A model generated the notes under the pieces. It saw nothing but the letters and a program-made list of their open reading frames with translations, did no database searches and was not told the DNA's origin. DNA of 23,681 nucleotides, taken from contig JADFAP010000003.1 of assembly GCA_015121965.1 (NCBI GenBank), positions 8,800-32,480 of the forward strand, written 5' to 3'. The translations under genes and the position numbers were made by a program. Source of the DNA: Candidatus Acidifodinimicrobium mancum (GTDB lineage Archaea > Nanobdellota > Nanobdellia > Parvarchaeales > Parvarchaeaceae). Of this stretch, positions 1 through 7,541 are shown one piece after another (position 1 is the stretch's first letter; each line of letters begins with the position of its first letter).

Positions 1-584
1 ATTATCTCCTCCAATTCATTCCTAGAGTAATTGTATGTGTACCATGATTTTCTGCCATGAAGCCTAAGGTAGACTTTGTCCGTAGTTTTCACAAAAAATG
101 AGCCTATTGGGGAATCAATGCTACACATAGTTACGCCGCCCTCCTTGAACTTTGAGTATATGGTATCATTAAACCAAGACGTTGATCTTGGCTCAACAAC
201 GGCTTTTTTGGTGATGTTGCTGTCTGATATAAATTTCAGTATATTATCGGCTTTGTCGCTCTTGATATTTGGAGGAAGCTGAAATAGATAGTTGTCTATG
301 AGCTTGTCCATAGGTCTGAATGCCGCTTTGAATTTTCCAAACATTATCCTGGCCTTGTCATTGAACTTGTGCATGTGAGTTATGCTGCGGTTAACTTTGA
401 TGGACCATGATAGGTCTTTCATCTTCGCCCAAGCCTTCACCTGGTTTGGAAATGGAAACCTGTAGAAGCTTGCATTCAACTCGACTGCATTTAAGCCAGA
501 ATTCAAAACGTACCAATCCAAAGTCCCGCCCTTATTCCAACTGTAAGCCCATCCAGAGGTACCTACAAAAAATTTGGTTTTCAT
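1..584 (-). CDS. DUF72 (YecE-like) family protein, partial: C-terminus beyond the left edge
   Basis: An open frame on the minus strand starts at ATG 584-582 and runs off the window edge, giving about 194 residues. The N-terminus reads MKTKFFVGTSGWAYSW, and a later stretch reads YLRLHGRKSWYTYNYS. Both match the DUF72 signature (GTSGW near the start, and R-hHG-x-x-x-WY-x-Y-x-Y before the last third). DUF72 proteins are TIM-barrel-like, of unknown biochemical role, and found in bacteria and archaea. The start codon overlaps the stop of the upstream phosphatase-superfamily gene as ATGA, so translation is probably coupled and the two genes form one transcript. About 50 to 70 C-terminal residues should lie outside the window. 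Family call is firm; function is unknown. Confidence 0.85.
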   Translation of the reverse strand, partial: MKTKFFVGTSGWAYSWNKGGTLDWYVLNSGLNAVELNASFYRFPFPNQVKAWAKMKDLSWSIKVNRSITHMHKFNDKARIMFGKFKAAFRPMDKLIDNYLFQLPPNIKSDKADNILKFISDSNITKKAVVEPRSTSWFNDTIYSKFKEGGVTMCSIDSPIGSFFVKTTDKVYLRLHGRKSWYTYNYSRNELEEI

Positions 585-1912
585 TTAGGTAACGCAAATT
601 TCTCCTGACCCTTGAATATGTCTATCTCATTAGTCAGCTCATCCCTAACCTTCGAATACTTTATATCAGCTAAAACATCCTTGCCATCCTTCGTGAACTC
701 CTCTATGTTCCCTGTTTTACCTTCGATGACGAGCTTGAAGCCATCCTTAAAGACTGCCTTCCTTGGTCTCTCATAAAGATTTATCAGAGATCTATTATTA
801 GCCATGTCTCTCTTGGACATAGGGACGTTGAGTCCGTAAGCCTCTGAGAAAGCTGTCTCAGTTGTCAAACTATGGTCATCGCCGCCCTCAACAGCTTCTA
901 TTATTGTCTTAGGGAGGTTAACCAAGCTTTGATACCCTCTTCTTGCCTCAAACTTCCTATTTCGTGGATACTTTATTATCAGGGGCACTCGTATCAGTTC
1001 ATCATACAGATACACTCCGTGGTCTATGTAACCATGCTCATTGAATGCCTGGCCGTGGTCTGATGTCACTATTATCATCGTGTCATCGTACAATCCTAGC
1101 TTCTTAAGATTAGAGATAATTCTCCCTATATTTTGGTCAAGATACTCCGCCTCTAAAACGTATTCGGATTTGACTGCGCCCATCTCCCCATGTTTTTTTC
1201 TCTGCGACTTGAAATTCTCCTGCGGTCCCCGGTATGAAGAATGCCTGTAAGGCTCATGCACCTCCATAAGATTTATGAACCTAAAGAAAGGTTCATTCCA
1301 GTTTGATCCAGACAGCAGCATATTTACATAGGCGGCGCCCTTGTCAAATGGGAAGTTAAGCGCTTTCTCTGCCCTTCTCGTCATAAAGTATGCAGCGCCA
1401 TACTTAAGCAACGTGCCTATCTTCATCTTCTTTAGAAGTGCGGAGATTATTTCTCCGTTGCTGTACCCACCCCGTACCATCTTTATTAACTCCTTGTCCT
1501 GCCTAAGCTGGTATCTTGTGAGCACTATGTCTGCATTAAAAAAGGTATTAAAGCCAATGTCAAGATTTGTGATGGTAGAGACAAGGAGATTAGTCGAGAT
1601 ACCAAGAGTGTTGTATCCTTTTGATGAAAGCACGGCCGGCAGTAGGTCTTTGTAGATGCCCTTGTTCCTGTTTGCCACGTGCCAGGTCTTTAATTTTGCG
1701 GTTTCGTGCACGCCATGCTCATTCAAATACATTCCACTGAAAAAAGAAACGTGTGATGGAACTGTCCAAGGAGATGGAGAAATCGCATTCTTATATACTA
1801 CGCCGTCCCGCGCAAGTTTCGACAGGTTGTCCATCCTTGCGGCCCCGCCGTATACATTGGACACGTCTCTCCTCATTGTGTCACATAGTATAAACAGTAC
1901 ATTGTTCATCAT
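581..1912 (-). CDS. Sulfatase/alkaline-phosphatase superfamily hydrolase or transferase with Thr at the nucleophile position
   Basis: A 443-residue protein of the sulfatase (PF00884) fold. The N-terminal metal-binding Asp is in LFILCDTMRRD (D11). The nucleophile loop reads SPWTVPSH (about residues 47-54). The second metal site reads TSDHGQAFNEHG, followed by DHG and then a typical RVPLIIKYP. Aligned to the sulfatase C/S-x-P-S-R motif, the nucleophile is Thr50 and the Arg is His54. There is therefore no cysteine or serine for formylglycine, and a phosphoester or phosphotransfer activity, for example on a sugar or lipid head group, is as likely as sulfate removal. No signal peptide is visible. 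Start 1912 is chosen because a TATA-like element is centred 26 nt upstream, predicting a leaderless mRNA; a second ATG follows directly at 1909. The stop overlaps the DUF72 start. Confidence 0.85.
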   Translation of the reverse strand: MMNNVLFILCDTMRRDVSNVYGGAARMDNLSKLARDGVVYKNAISPSPWTVPSHVSFFSGMYLNEHGVHETAKLKTWHVANRNKGIYKDLLPAVLSSKGYNTLGISTNLLVSTITNLDIGFNTFFNADIVLTRYQLRQDKELIKMVRGGYSNGEIISALLKKMKIGTLLKYGAAYFMTRRAEKALNFPFDKGAAYVNMLLSGSNWNEPFFRFINLMEVHEPYRHSSYRGPQENFKSQRKKHGEMGAVKSEYVLEAEYLDQNIGRIISNLKKLGLYDDTMIIVTSDHGQAFNEHGYIDHGVYLYDELIRVPLIIKYPRNRKFEARRGYQSLVNLPKTIIEAVEGGDDHSLTTETAFSEAYGLNVPMSKRDMANNRSLINLYERPRKAVFKDGFKLVIEGKTGNIEEFTKDGKDVLADIKYSKVRDELTNEIDIFKGQEKFALPK

Positions 1913-1932
1913 ACTCTAATGAATATACAATT

Positions 1933-1944
1933 GAATTTAAATTC
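1933..1944 (-). promoter_or_regulatory. TATA-like box for the sulfatase-superfamily/DUF72 operon
   Basis: The palindrome GAATTTAAATTC is centred about 26 nt upstream of the ATG at 1912. That is the usual archaeal TATA-to-start distance, and it would place transcription initiation on the start codon (leaderless mRNA). The call is pattern-based in AT-rich DNA. Confidence 0.45.
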
Positions 1945-2047
1945 GTTTGCTATTCGGAGAGTTGGCACCGGTTGATGACATTCTCTCACCTCTGAAGAGC
2001 GTGGGCTTTCTCGCGCTAAGATAAATCAGATGTTGAAATTGTAATTA

Positions 2048-2056
2048 CTATATAAT
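2048..2056 (+). promoter_or_regulatory. TATA-like box for the ANL-KaiC-V4R-ANL operon
   Basis: The sequence CTATATAAT lies about 45 nt upstream of the ATG at 2097, predicting initiation near 2078 and a leader of about 20 nt. No convincing Shine-Dalgarno sequence is seen in front of the first gene. The rest of the 184-bp divergent spacer holds a GC-rich segment at about 1955-2017, discussed under findings. Confidence 0.45.
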
Positions 2057-2096
2057 AGAAACATATTAATACTAAGCTATTTCATATTAGTCTAAT

Positions 2097-3200
2097 ATGG
2101 CGATAGATTACAACCAAACAATGGGACACTTATGGTGGGAAATAATAGAAGACGAGACCTTGGATTATCCAGACATGCGTGAAACCTGGAGCCTGTTGAA
2201 AGACGTTTCTAATGGCAGAATGAGCTGGGACATGTTTAACTTAAGGTGGGTAAAATTAATAGCAAAGAAACATATCTCAGAGGAGCGCGGCTCAAATTTC
2301 TGGATTGAAAGAGCAAGTGCAAATGGGATAACCGCGAAAAAAATAGACGATACTAAAAGCTTGGACGAACTTGTAAAGGTTCTTGGATACGCTGACTACG
2401 ATAAGCTTAAACAGGAAGATGGATACGAAAAATTCTACAAGCCTAAAGACATATCAATTTCAGACTTATACAGAAGTGAATCGTCTGGCACTACGGGAAC
2501 ACCAAAGACAGTATACCATGGATCTCTTCCGCTGACATTCTCTGCTTTAGATGAAGTAATCGGGATAGTTGACACCGTTCCACAGTCTGCGCTGGATGGA
2601 AAAAAGTTACTTTGTCTAGGTCCGAAAGGCGCATATCAGCAGGAGCATAGAATCTTAGCTGAGATATTAAATATGAATTACGTCGACTTATCATTCGACA
2701 CAAAAGGATTGAAAAATAAACCTCCTGAGGAAGTAAACAAAGTGATTGGCCCTGTTATAGAGAATACATTGTATCAACTCATGGATGGAAACGTAGGCGT
2801 GATGACAGGCACACCACAAACCCTGTACAACATGCCCAAAGACCTGATAGAGGGTGTTAAAGTTATAAAAATGTCTGGGGTTGAAATAAATGCTTACGAG
2901 ATCCAGAAGTTAGAGAGTGAGTTCGGGGAGAAGGGAACTAACTTCATACCGATGTATGGGCACTTCGCTGGAAAATCATCAATAGGTAAGCTCAATAATA
3001 ATTCAATAGAGTATTTTCCACCTTATCCATTCACGATCTACAAATTTGGAGATTCAGTAGACTACGGACAGAGAGGAAGAACAGAACTTATAGTAGCACA
3101 GCCCGAACTTCTGCTTATACAGCCTGAAGACTATGGGAAAAAGGTTAAATCTGACAAAATATTCAAAGGGATAGATGGAATAGCAGATCCATCGAGGTGA
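2097..3200 (+). CDS. ANL-superfamily adenylate-forming protein lacking the C-terminal lid domain (PaaK/LuxE-like)
   Basis: A 367-residue protein. The phosphate-binding loop of adenylate-forming enzymes is plain: SSGTTGTPK at residues 129-137. YGHFAGKSS (287-295) sits where the A5 motif (YG-x-T/S-E) is expected, and GRTELIVAQ (327-335) resembles the following strand. The chain ends at GIDGIADPSR, close to the hinge (A7/A8) of normal family members, so the roughly 100-residue C-terminal lid that helps catalyse the second half-reaction is missing. LuxE acyl-protein synthetases and PaaK/coenzyme F390 synthetases are the nearest groups I recall; the acid substrate cannot be told. It is first in a four-gene operon, and its stop lies within the ribosome-binding site of the KaiC-like gene. 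A role in forming an acyl- or aryl-adenylate is likely; transfer to CoA is less certain. Confidence 0.75.
   Translation: MAIDYNQTMGHLWWEIIEDETLDYPDMRETWSLLKDVSNGRMSWDMFNLRWVKLIAKKHISEERGSNFWIERASANGITAKKIDDTKSLDELVKVLGYADYDKLKQEDGYEKFYKPKDISISDLYRSESSGTTGTPKTVYHGSLPLTFSALDEVIGIVDTVPQSALDGKKLLCLGPKGAYQQEHRILAEILNMNYVDLSFDTKGLKNKPPEEVNKVIGPVIENTLYQLMDGNVGVMTGTPQTLYNMPKDLIEGVKVIKMSGVEINAYEIQKLESEFGEKGTNFIPMYGHFAGKSSIGKLNNNSIEYFPPYPFTIYKFGDSVDYGQRGRTELIVAQPELLLIQPEDYGKKVKSDKIFKGIDGIADPSR
3194..3200 (+). promoter_or_regulatory. Shine-Dalgarno site deciding the KaiC-like start
   Basis: GAGGTGA overlaps the stop of the upstream ANL gene and lies 2 nt before ATG 3203 (the core GAGGTG is 3 nt away). 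It contains the alternative GTG start at 3197, which is therefore unlikely to be used. Confidence 0.55.
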
Positions 3201-3202
3201 AT

Positions 3203-3865
3203 ATGGTTGTTGAAAGGATAAAAACGGGAATATATGGACTTGATGAAAAAATCGAGGGTGGCTTCGAGAAAGGGAGTGTAATAACGGTACTTGGAGGACC
3301 TGGCGCTGGTAAATCTATCATTGGCATGCAGTTCCTGCACCATGGCGCTAAAAATGGGGAGAATGGACTGTACTATTCTTTCGAAGAATCAAGAGATGAT
3401 ATAATTAAGGACATGGAGGTAATAGGCTTGGATCCTAAGGATTTAATCAAGCAGAATAAGCTCAGCGTAGTCTCGGCTTCACCTGTTGATTTTGAGTATC
3501 TACCGATAATCGATTCCATCAAGAAGGACAACATTAAGAGGCTCGTGATAGATTCCCTCTCAACGATATACATGTACTTCGAAAACAACTCTAAGTTCAG
3601 GAGATTCCTGCTTGATCTTGTCAACAGCCTAAAGGAAATAGGCGTTACGACAATAATGACGGATGAGCAGTCTCAAGGGACTGGAGAGAACGAAATAATG
3701 TTCTTCAGCGGAGAATACCTCTCCGACGCCGTCATAAAGCTTTACTACAGCGGGCTGGGCGGGGAATACGACAGGAGTATGCAGATAATAAAGATGCGCA
3801 GGACAAACAATGAAAGGAGTGTAATACCGATGAAGATAGGTCAAGGCGGGGTATACTTGAGGTAA
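3203..3865 (+). CDS. Single-domain KaiC/RadA-superfamily ATPase
   Basis: From ATG 3203 the protein is 220 residues, one KaiC domain. Walker A is GGPGAGKS (31-38), the paired catalytic glutamates are in SFEES (E61, E62), and the Walker B strand RLVIDS ends at D117-S118. Opening residues RIKTGIYGLDEKIEGGF are typical of archaeal KaiC-like proteins. An in-frame GTG at 3197 exists, but it belongs to the GAGGTGA Shine-Dalgarno at 3194-3200, so ATG 3203 is preferred. Such solo KaiC proteins are common in archaea, usually with unknown partners, and are thought to act as ATP-dependent signalling or switch proteins. Its position between an adenylate-forming protein and a V4R protein, with 2-nt and 5-nt gaps, points to joint action. 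The partner is inferred, not shown. Confidence 0.85.
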   Translation: MVVERIKTGIYGLDEKIEGGFEKGSVITVLGGPGAGKSIIGMQFLHHGAKNGENGLYYSFEESRDDIIKDMEVIGLDPKDLIKQNKLSVVSASPVDFEYLPIIDSIKKDNIKRLVIDSLSTIYMYFENNSKFRRFLLDLVNSLKEIGVTTIMTDEQSQGTGENEIMFFSGEYLSDAVIKLYYSGLGGEYDRSMQIIKMRRTNNERSVIPMKIGQGGVYLR

Positions 3866-3870
3866 GATCA

Positions 3871-4398
3871 ATGGACAATACAGATTTAGAAGCAGAGCAG
3901 TACCTGCAGAATCTGATAATGACAAAAAACGTAAGAATTGAGGGTAGCAGACTTCTCCTTTTGGGCAGACCTGGCGTGATGATAAATGCTGAATTTTTAG
4001 TATATTTTTCTAAGTACTTAGGTGACTACAATGAAGATCTGGTAGTAAAACTGGGGGAAAATCTAGGTGATACTATATCCAAAGACTACAAAGCTAGATT
4101 TAATGATATAAACAAGACAATTAAATTTTTATCTACGATCACTCCGCTGGTAGGGATCGGCAAGACGGAGATTAACATCGAGAAGGACCAGATAATAATA
4201 ATGATATCGCCCTCCGTACTCGCAGAAACCTATGTAAAGTTATTTGGATTAGCTAAGACGCCGCAGTGCCATTTTGCTAGAGGGATCCTTAATAGAATGT
4301 TAGAGAATATTTTAAATGAAAAACTAAAGGTAGAGGAAGTTGAATGTGTAAGCAAGGGCGATAATCAATGCAAATTTTTGATGACGGAGGTTAAGTGA
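3871..4398 (+). CDS. V4R-domain protein with a complete putative zinc site
   Basis: A 175-residue protein. Its last 45 residues carry the V4R signature: C-x-F-x-x-G, then E-x-x-C, then C-x-x-x-G-D-x-x-C-x-F. The four candidate ligands are C133, E156, C159 and C167. Their spacing (23, 3, 8) equals that of the zinc site I recall in the phenol sensor MopR (C155, E178, C181, C189). V4R domains bind small hydrophobic or aromatic ligands in XylR/DmpR-type sensors and occur in BchJ and in many archaeal proteins. No DNA-binding or AAA+ domain is attached here, so it may be a free-standing ligand sensor or carrier. A GAGGT Shine-Dalgarno (3859-3863) lies 7 nt before the ATG, and the gene sits between the KaiC-like gene and the second ANL gene. 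Family call is firm; the ligand is unknown. Confidence 0.85.
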   Translation: MDNTDLEAEQYLQNLIMTKNVRIEGSRLLLLGRPGVMINAEFLVYFSKYLGDYNEDLVVKLGENLGDTISKDYKARFNDINKTIKFLSTITPLVGIGKTEINIEKDQIIIMISPSVLAETYVKLFGLAKTPQCHFARGILNRMLENILNEKLKVEEVECVSKGDNQCKFLMTEVK

Positions 4399-4402
4399 GA
4401 AT

Positions 4403-5749
4403 ATGGATGAGTTAAGTGCTCATGATATGATAAGATATGCAGCAAAGAATGTTTCTTTCTACTCCAAAGAGCAATATTCAAAGGCTGCTGAAGAGATAGA
4501 AAAAGGAACGAAACTGGAGGACATTCTAAGGTCTTTACCGTTGATTGACGGAGGTATATTTATAGGAGATTATAACGATTTAATTCCGTCAAAGAAGACA
4601 CCAATAACTGTTTATTTCTCATCCGGCTCTACGGGCAAACCTAAACCTATACCAAGAACATATGACCAGGATGCTGATTATGCTACAACATTTGTAAATG
4701 AGATATTAGATAAGCTTGTACTGGGTGGGATGGATATCGAGCTTAATAAAGGACCCCCGGCACCGGCAATAAGTGGTAGAGCTATGAGCTTGATCTCTAA
4801 TAAATCCGACTCTATAGAGATAAGCCAAGGCCCAGGTCAAAACATGGTAGATATTTTAAAAGTCATAGAAAAACTTAATAACTCTCATTCGAAAAATATA
4901 GTCGTAATGGGATTTCCTTCAGCTATATTCAGAGAGATATACGATATGAAAGACGCCGATAGGAGCTATTTAAAAACCGCAATAAATAATTCGAACATAT
5001 ACATGATAACTGGCGGTGAGAATTTACCATATCAAAGAGCTAAACTTCTTTACAGTTTATTTCCTACTAGTATTACTGTGGATTTTATAGGTAGTTCAGA
5101 GGGGGTCGCAGCGTACAGAACCTACACTAAGGATGAGCTTACTAGTGATGCTGCAGTAAATAAACCATTCAGATTCTTATCCTACAACAATCTATTCATG
5201 ATAAACACAAAAATAAATGGCATTGAAAAATTGTTATCTCCTGCAGAAGCTGTAGGACTAGAAGGTGAGCTTGTGATAACCACCAAAGCCAGAAAAGGAG
5301 CGGAATATGTGCCACTGATAAATTATAATACAAAAGACACGATCAAAGTCGTGGGAGTAGCTGATAATGGTGATACCCTGGGTTACTACATAGAAAGATC
5401 AGACGGCATAAAGAGATTTGGTGTAGGAAAGTTAGTTGAGGAGATGGTAGCGGACACTATAGGCGATTTGATTAATAGATTTAAGGTCGGCGAAGGTTAT
5501 TCAGTTATGACTAGAGAGAGTGAATTAGACAGGCTCACTTTCTACATAGATAAAGGGCAGTTTAATGGAGATAAAGAAGATCTAATAAAAACTATCAAAG
5601 GTTACTTATCATCCAAACAGATGGAGATAGCCTACTCGATAGATAAAGGAATGGCAACAATTGATGTCGAATTACTGAATAAAGACAGTATACCTTTCTA
5701 TAAAGACAGAGGAAAAAGTAAGTGGCTGATAGATAAAAGAGAAGCTTAG
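4403..5749 (+). CDS. ANL-superfamily adenylate-forming enzyme, full length (PaaK/F390-synthetase-like)
   Basis: A 448-residue protein with the family's main landmarks: A3 loop SSGSTGKPK (73-81), an ITGGENLP segment in mid-protein, FIGSSEG as the A5-like motif, NYNTKD as A7-like, and RSDGIKRFGVGK as the A8 hinge, followed by a C-terminal domain of about 100 residues. It is therefore a complete two-domain enzyme, unlike the first gene of the operon. PaaK (phenylacetate-CoA ligase) and coenzyme F390 synthetase are the closest types I recall; the acid substrate is unknown. The start is 4 nt after the V4R stop, with GGAGGT (4387-4391 core) and GTGA upstream. Together with the V4R sensor, activation of an aromatic or other hydrophobic carboxylate is a reasonable inference. 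Confidence 0.75.
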   Translation: MDELSAHDMIRYAAKNVSFYSKEQYSKAAEEIEKGTKLEDILRSLPLIDGGIFIGDYNDLIPSKKTPITVYFSSGSTGKPKPIPRTYDQDADYATTFVNEILDKLVLGGMDIELNKGPPAPAISGRAMSLISNKSDSIEISQGPGQNMVDILKVIEKLNNSHSKNIVVMGFPSAIFREIYDMKDADRSYLKTAINNSNIYMITGGENLPYQRAKLLYSLFPTSITVDFIGSSEGVAAYRTYTKDELTSDAAVNKPFRFLSYNNLFMINTKINGIEKLLSPAEAVGLEGELVITTKARKGAEYVPLINYNTKDTIKVVGVADNGDTLGYYIERSDGIKRFGVGKLVEEMVADTIGDLINRFKVGEGYSVMTRESELDRLTFYIDKGQFNGDKEDLIKTIKGYLSSKQMEIAYSIDKGMATIDVELLNKDSIPFYKDRGKSKWLIDKREA

Positions 5750-5770
5750 TTAATACACTGTTAAAATAAA

Positions 5771-5797
5771 ATGAATTAATCTTAAGATTCGATTCAT
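5771..5797. repeat. 27-nt imperfect inverted repeat downstream of the ANL operon
   Basis: The arms ATGAAT (5771-5776) and ATTCAT (5792-5797) flank the perfect 12-nt palindrome AATCTTAAGATT (5778-5789). It lies 21 nt after the stop of the second ANL gene. It could be a protein-binding dyad or a 3' hairpin; the sequence does not decide. Confidence 0.5.
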
Positions 5798-5855
5798 AAA
5801 CATCTATATATTCAGAACCTCCTGACTCTATCTTATTTATTTAAACTTAGAAAAG

Positions 5856-5862
5856 TTTTTTT
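5856..5862 (+). terminator. T-tract terminator candidate for the ANL operon
   Basis: Seven consecutive T on the coding strand, about 107 nt after the last ANL stop. Archaeal RNA polymerase terminates at T-rich tracts without needing a strong hairpin. Confidence 0.4.
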
Positions 5863-5876
5863 GGGTGATAATCTAG

Positions 5877-5885
5877 ATATTTAAG
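5877..5885 (+). promoter_or_regulatory. TATA-like box for the gatCAB-aspS operon
   Basis: ATATTTAAG is centred near 5881, predicting initiation near 5907. That leaves a leader of about 13 nt containing GAGG (5910-5913) in front of ATG 5920, and argues against the in-frame TTG at 5908 as the start. Confidence 0.45.
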
Positions 5886-5919
5886 TGTAGATGAATAACT
5901 TTATCTATTGAGGATTAAA

Positions 5920-6192
5920 ATGGAAGGCGAAGAATTCGACAGACTTTTGAAGATAAGCAGGATAAAATTGGATGAAAAAGAAAAACAGAGTATAAAGAGA
6001 GACATAGAGAATATACTAGAGTACTTTGATAGCGTGAATAAGTTTGATGAAAGCAAAAATAAGCTGGCGTTTCATTCCGTCGAGATAAACGGAGAGCCAA
6101 GGAAAGATGAAGTTGAAAAGTTCGAAGACAGAGACGAATTGCTATCAAATACAAAGACTTATAGGGGTTTCGTAGTGGGTCCAAAGATATGA
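5920..6192 (+). CDS. gatC: Asp-tRNA(Asn)/Glu-tRNA(Gln) amidotransferase subunit C
   Basis: A 90-residue protein counted from ATG 5920. The opening (EEFDRLLKISRIKLDEKEKQ), the helix DIENILEYFDSVN and the later R-x-D-x-V/E run are typical of GatC. GatC is the small clamp that wraps round GatA and GatB and stabilises the amidotransferase. The start is set by GAGG at 5910-5913; an in-frame TTG at 5908 is rejected because it lies at the predicted transcription start. The stop overlaps gatA as ATGA, and gatA in turn overlaps gatB the same way, so the three subunits are translationally coupled. It works in the cytoplasm on mischarged tRNA. Confidence 0.9.
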   Translation: MEGEEFDRLLKISRIKLDEKEKQSIKRDIENILEYFDSVNKFDESKNKLAFHSVEINGEPRKDEVEKFEDRDELLSNTKTYRGFVVGPKI

Positions 6193-7541
6193 GTAGCTAT
6201 ATACATGAATTTGAGTCTAAAGTGAAACCAAAGGACTACTACGACAAAGTTTATGAAGAACTTAGTAAGGTTAACTCTAGGCTAAATGCATTTAACGTGA
6301 TTATAAAACCAGAACAAGATGGAGTACCTCTAAGTATAAAGGATAACATCTGCGTTAAAGGTGTGGAATCTACGGCTTCGTCTAAGATTCTTAGGGGGTA
6401 TATTCCTCCGTTTAATGCAACGGTTGTAGATAGAATATTCAAAACAAAGAGATTCTCGTTCCTAGGTAAGACAAACATGGATGAATTTGGATTTGGAAGC
6501 TTCGGAATAAACTGCAGCAAGCCCGCAAGAAATCCCTTAGATGAGGATAGAGTGGCGGGTGGCTCAAGCAGCGGTGCTGCAATAGCAACTGCCCTATTGA
6601 AATATCATGTTGCTATAGCTGAATCTACTGGTGGTTCTATATCCTCTCCGGCAGCTTTCTGCGGGGTAATCGGCTTCACACCGACTTATTCTGTGATATC
6701 TAGATATGGATTGATAGATTACGCAAATTCACTTGATAAAATAGGAGTCATGGCTAGATCAGCAGATGACATTAGAATAATGCTAGATATAACAAAAGGA
6801 AAAGACCCTAGGGATCCTACGTCTACGAACACCAAAATCACCGATTTACACCACAAAAAATTGGTAGTAATAGATGAGCTTCTTGACAAAGTTGATGACA
6901 AGATAATGTCGCAGTTCAACATGTTTATAGATAAACTAAAAGGACTAGGATACACTGTAGAGAATATAAGTTTGAAAGAGATAGAGCTATCCATTCCGGC
7001 ATACTACTTGATTGCTATGGCCGAGGCTTCAACTAACTTAGCTAAGTTTACTGGGTTCAAATATGGATTTAAGGCAGAGGACTTCTCAAAGCCATACAAT
7101 GATTTCTTCACGGAAGCAAGGGAAGAATTTGGTACAGAAGCGAAGAGGAGAATCATCCTTGGCACATTTATAAGAAGCGCCAGTGTAAGGGACAAATATT
7201 ACTCAAAATCATTGATCATAAGAGGAGAACTTATCGACAGATTATCAAAAATCCTAAAAGACGCATTTATAATCTCACCAACTATGCCTATTCTTCCGCC
7301 AAAGATAAGCGAAGCCGACTCGATGAGCCCTGTACAGAACTATGCAGCTGACATACTCACTATACCGGCAAATCTTTGCGGATTGCCCCATATTTCATTC
7401 CCATACTCCTACTCTGGAAGCTTACCGCTTAGTGCACAGATAGTCGGAAGTCAATTCAACGACTATGGGGTTATCTCATTCGCATCGGAGTGGGAGAAGA
7501 ATTTCAAGTACAAGTTCAAGTATAACATAGGTGAAATATGA
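6189..7541 (+). CDS. gatA: Asp-tRNA(Asn)/Glu-tRNA(Gln) amidotransferase subunit A (glutaminase)
   Basis: A 450-residue amidase-signature protein. The catalytic Lys is K51 in PLSIKDNI, the cis-Ser lies in GGSSSG (124-129), and the nucleophile is S150 in STGGSISSPAAFCG. These give the Ser-cisSer-Lys triad that releases ammonia from glutamine for GatB. The family usually reads DTGGSIRQPA here, so the flanking Asp and Arg are replaced; the catalytic Ser is kept. Length is slightly below the usual 470-490. The start codon overlaps the gatC stop (ATGA). This subunit is the glutamine-hydrolysing half of the complex that turns Asp-tRNA(Asn), and possibly Glu-tRNA(Gln), into the amide form. Confidence 0.93.
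   Translation: MSSYIHEFESKVKPKDYYDKVYEELSKVNSRLNAFNVIIKPEQDGVPLSIKDNICVKGVESTASSKILRGYIPPFNATVVDRIFKTKRFSFLGKTNMDEFGFGSFGINCSKPARNPLDEDRVAGGSSSGAAIATALLKYHVAIAESTGGSISSPAAFCGVIGFTPTYSVISRYGLIDYANSLDKIGVMARSADDIRIMLDITKGKDPRDPTSTNTKITDLHHKKLVVIDELLDKVDDKIMSQFNMFIDKLKGLGYTVENISLKEIELSIPAYYLIAMAEASTNLAKFTGFKYGFKAEDFSKPYNDFFTEAREEFGTEAKRRIILGTFIRSASVRDKYYSKSLIIRGELIDRLSKILKDAFIISPTMPILPPKISEADSMSPVQNYAADILTIPANLCGLPHISFPYSYSGSLPLSAQIVGSQFNDYGVISFASEWEKNFKYKFKYNIGEI

Noticed and set aside
1973..1995. C/D box guide RNA
   Set aside because: A TGATGA and a CTGA are 13 nt apart, but no C' box and no terminal D box follow on this strand, and the other strand has no proper box pair. Kept only as a structured-RNA candidate.
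3197..3202. GTG start for the KaiC-like gene, with similar GTG or TTG starts at 5908, 11169, 12934, 18901 and 21650
   Set aside because: Most of these codons are part of, or lie upstream of, a Shine-Dalgarno, or fall at or before the predicted transcription start; an in-frame ATG 9-18 nt later fits the family N-termini better.
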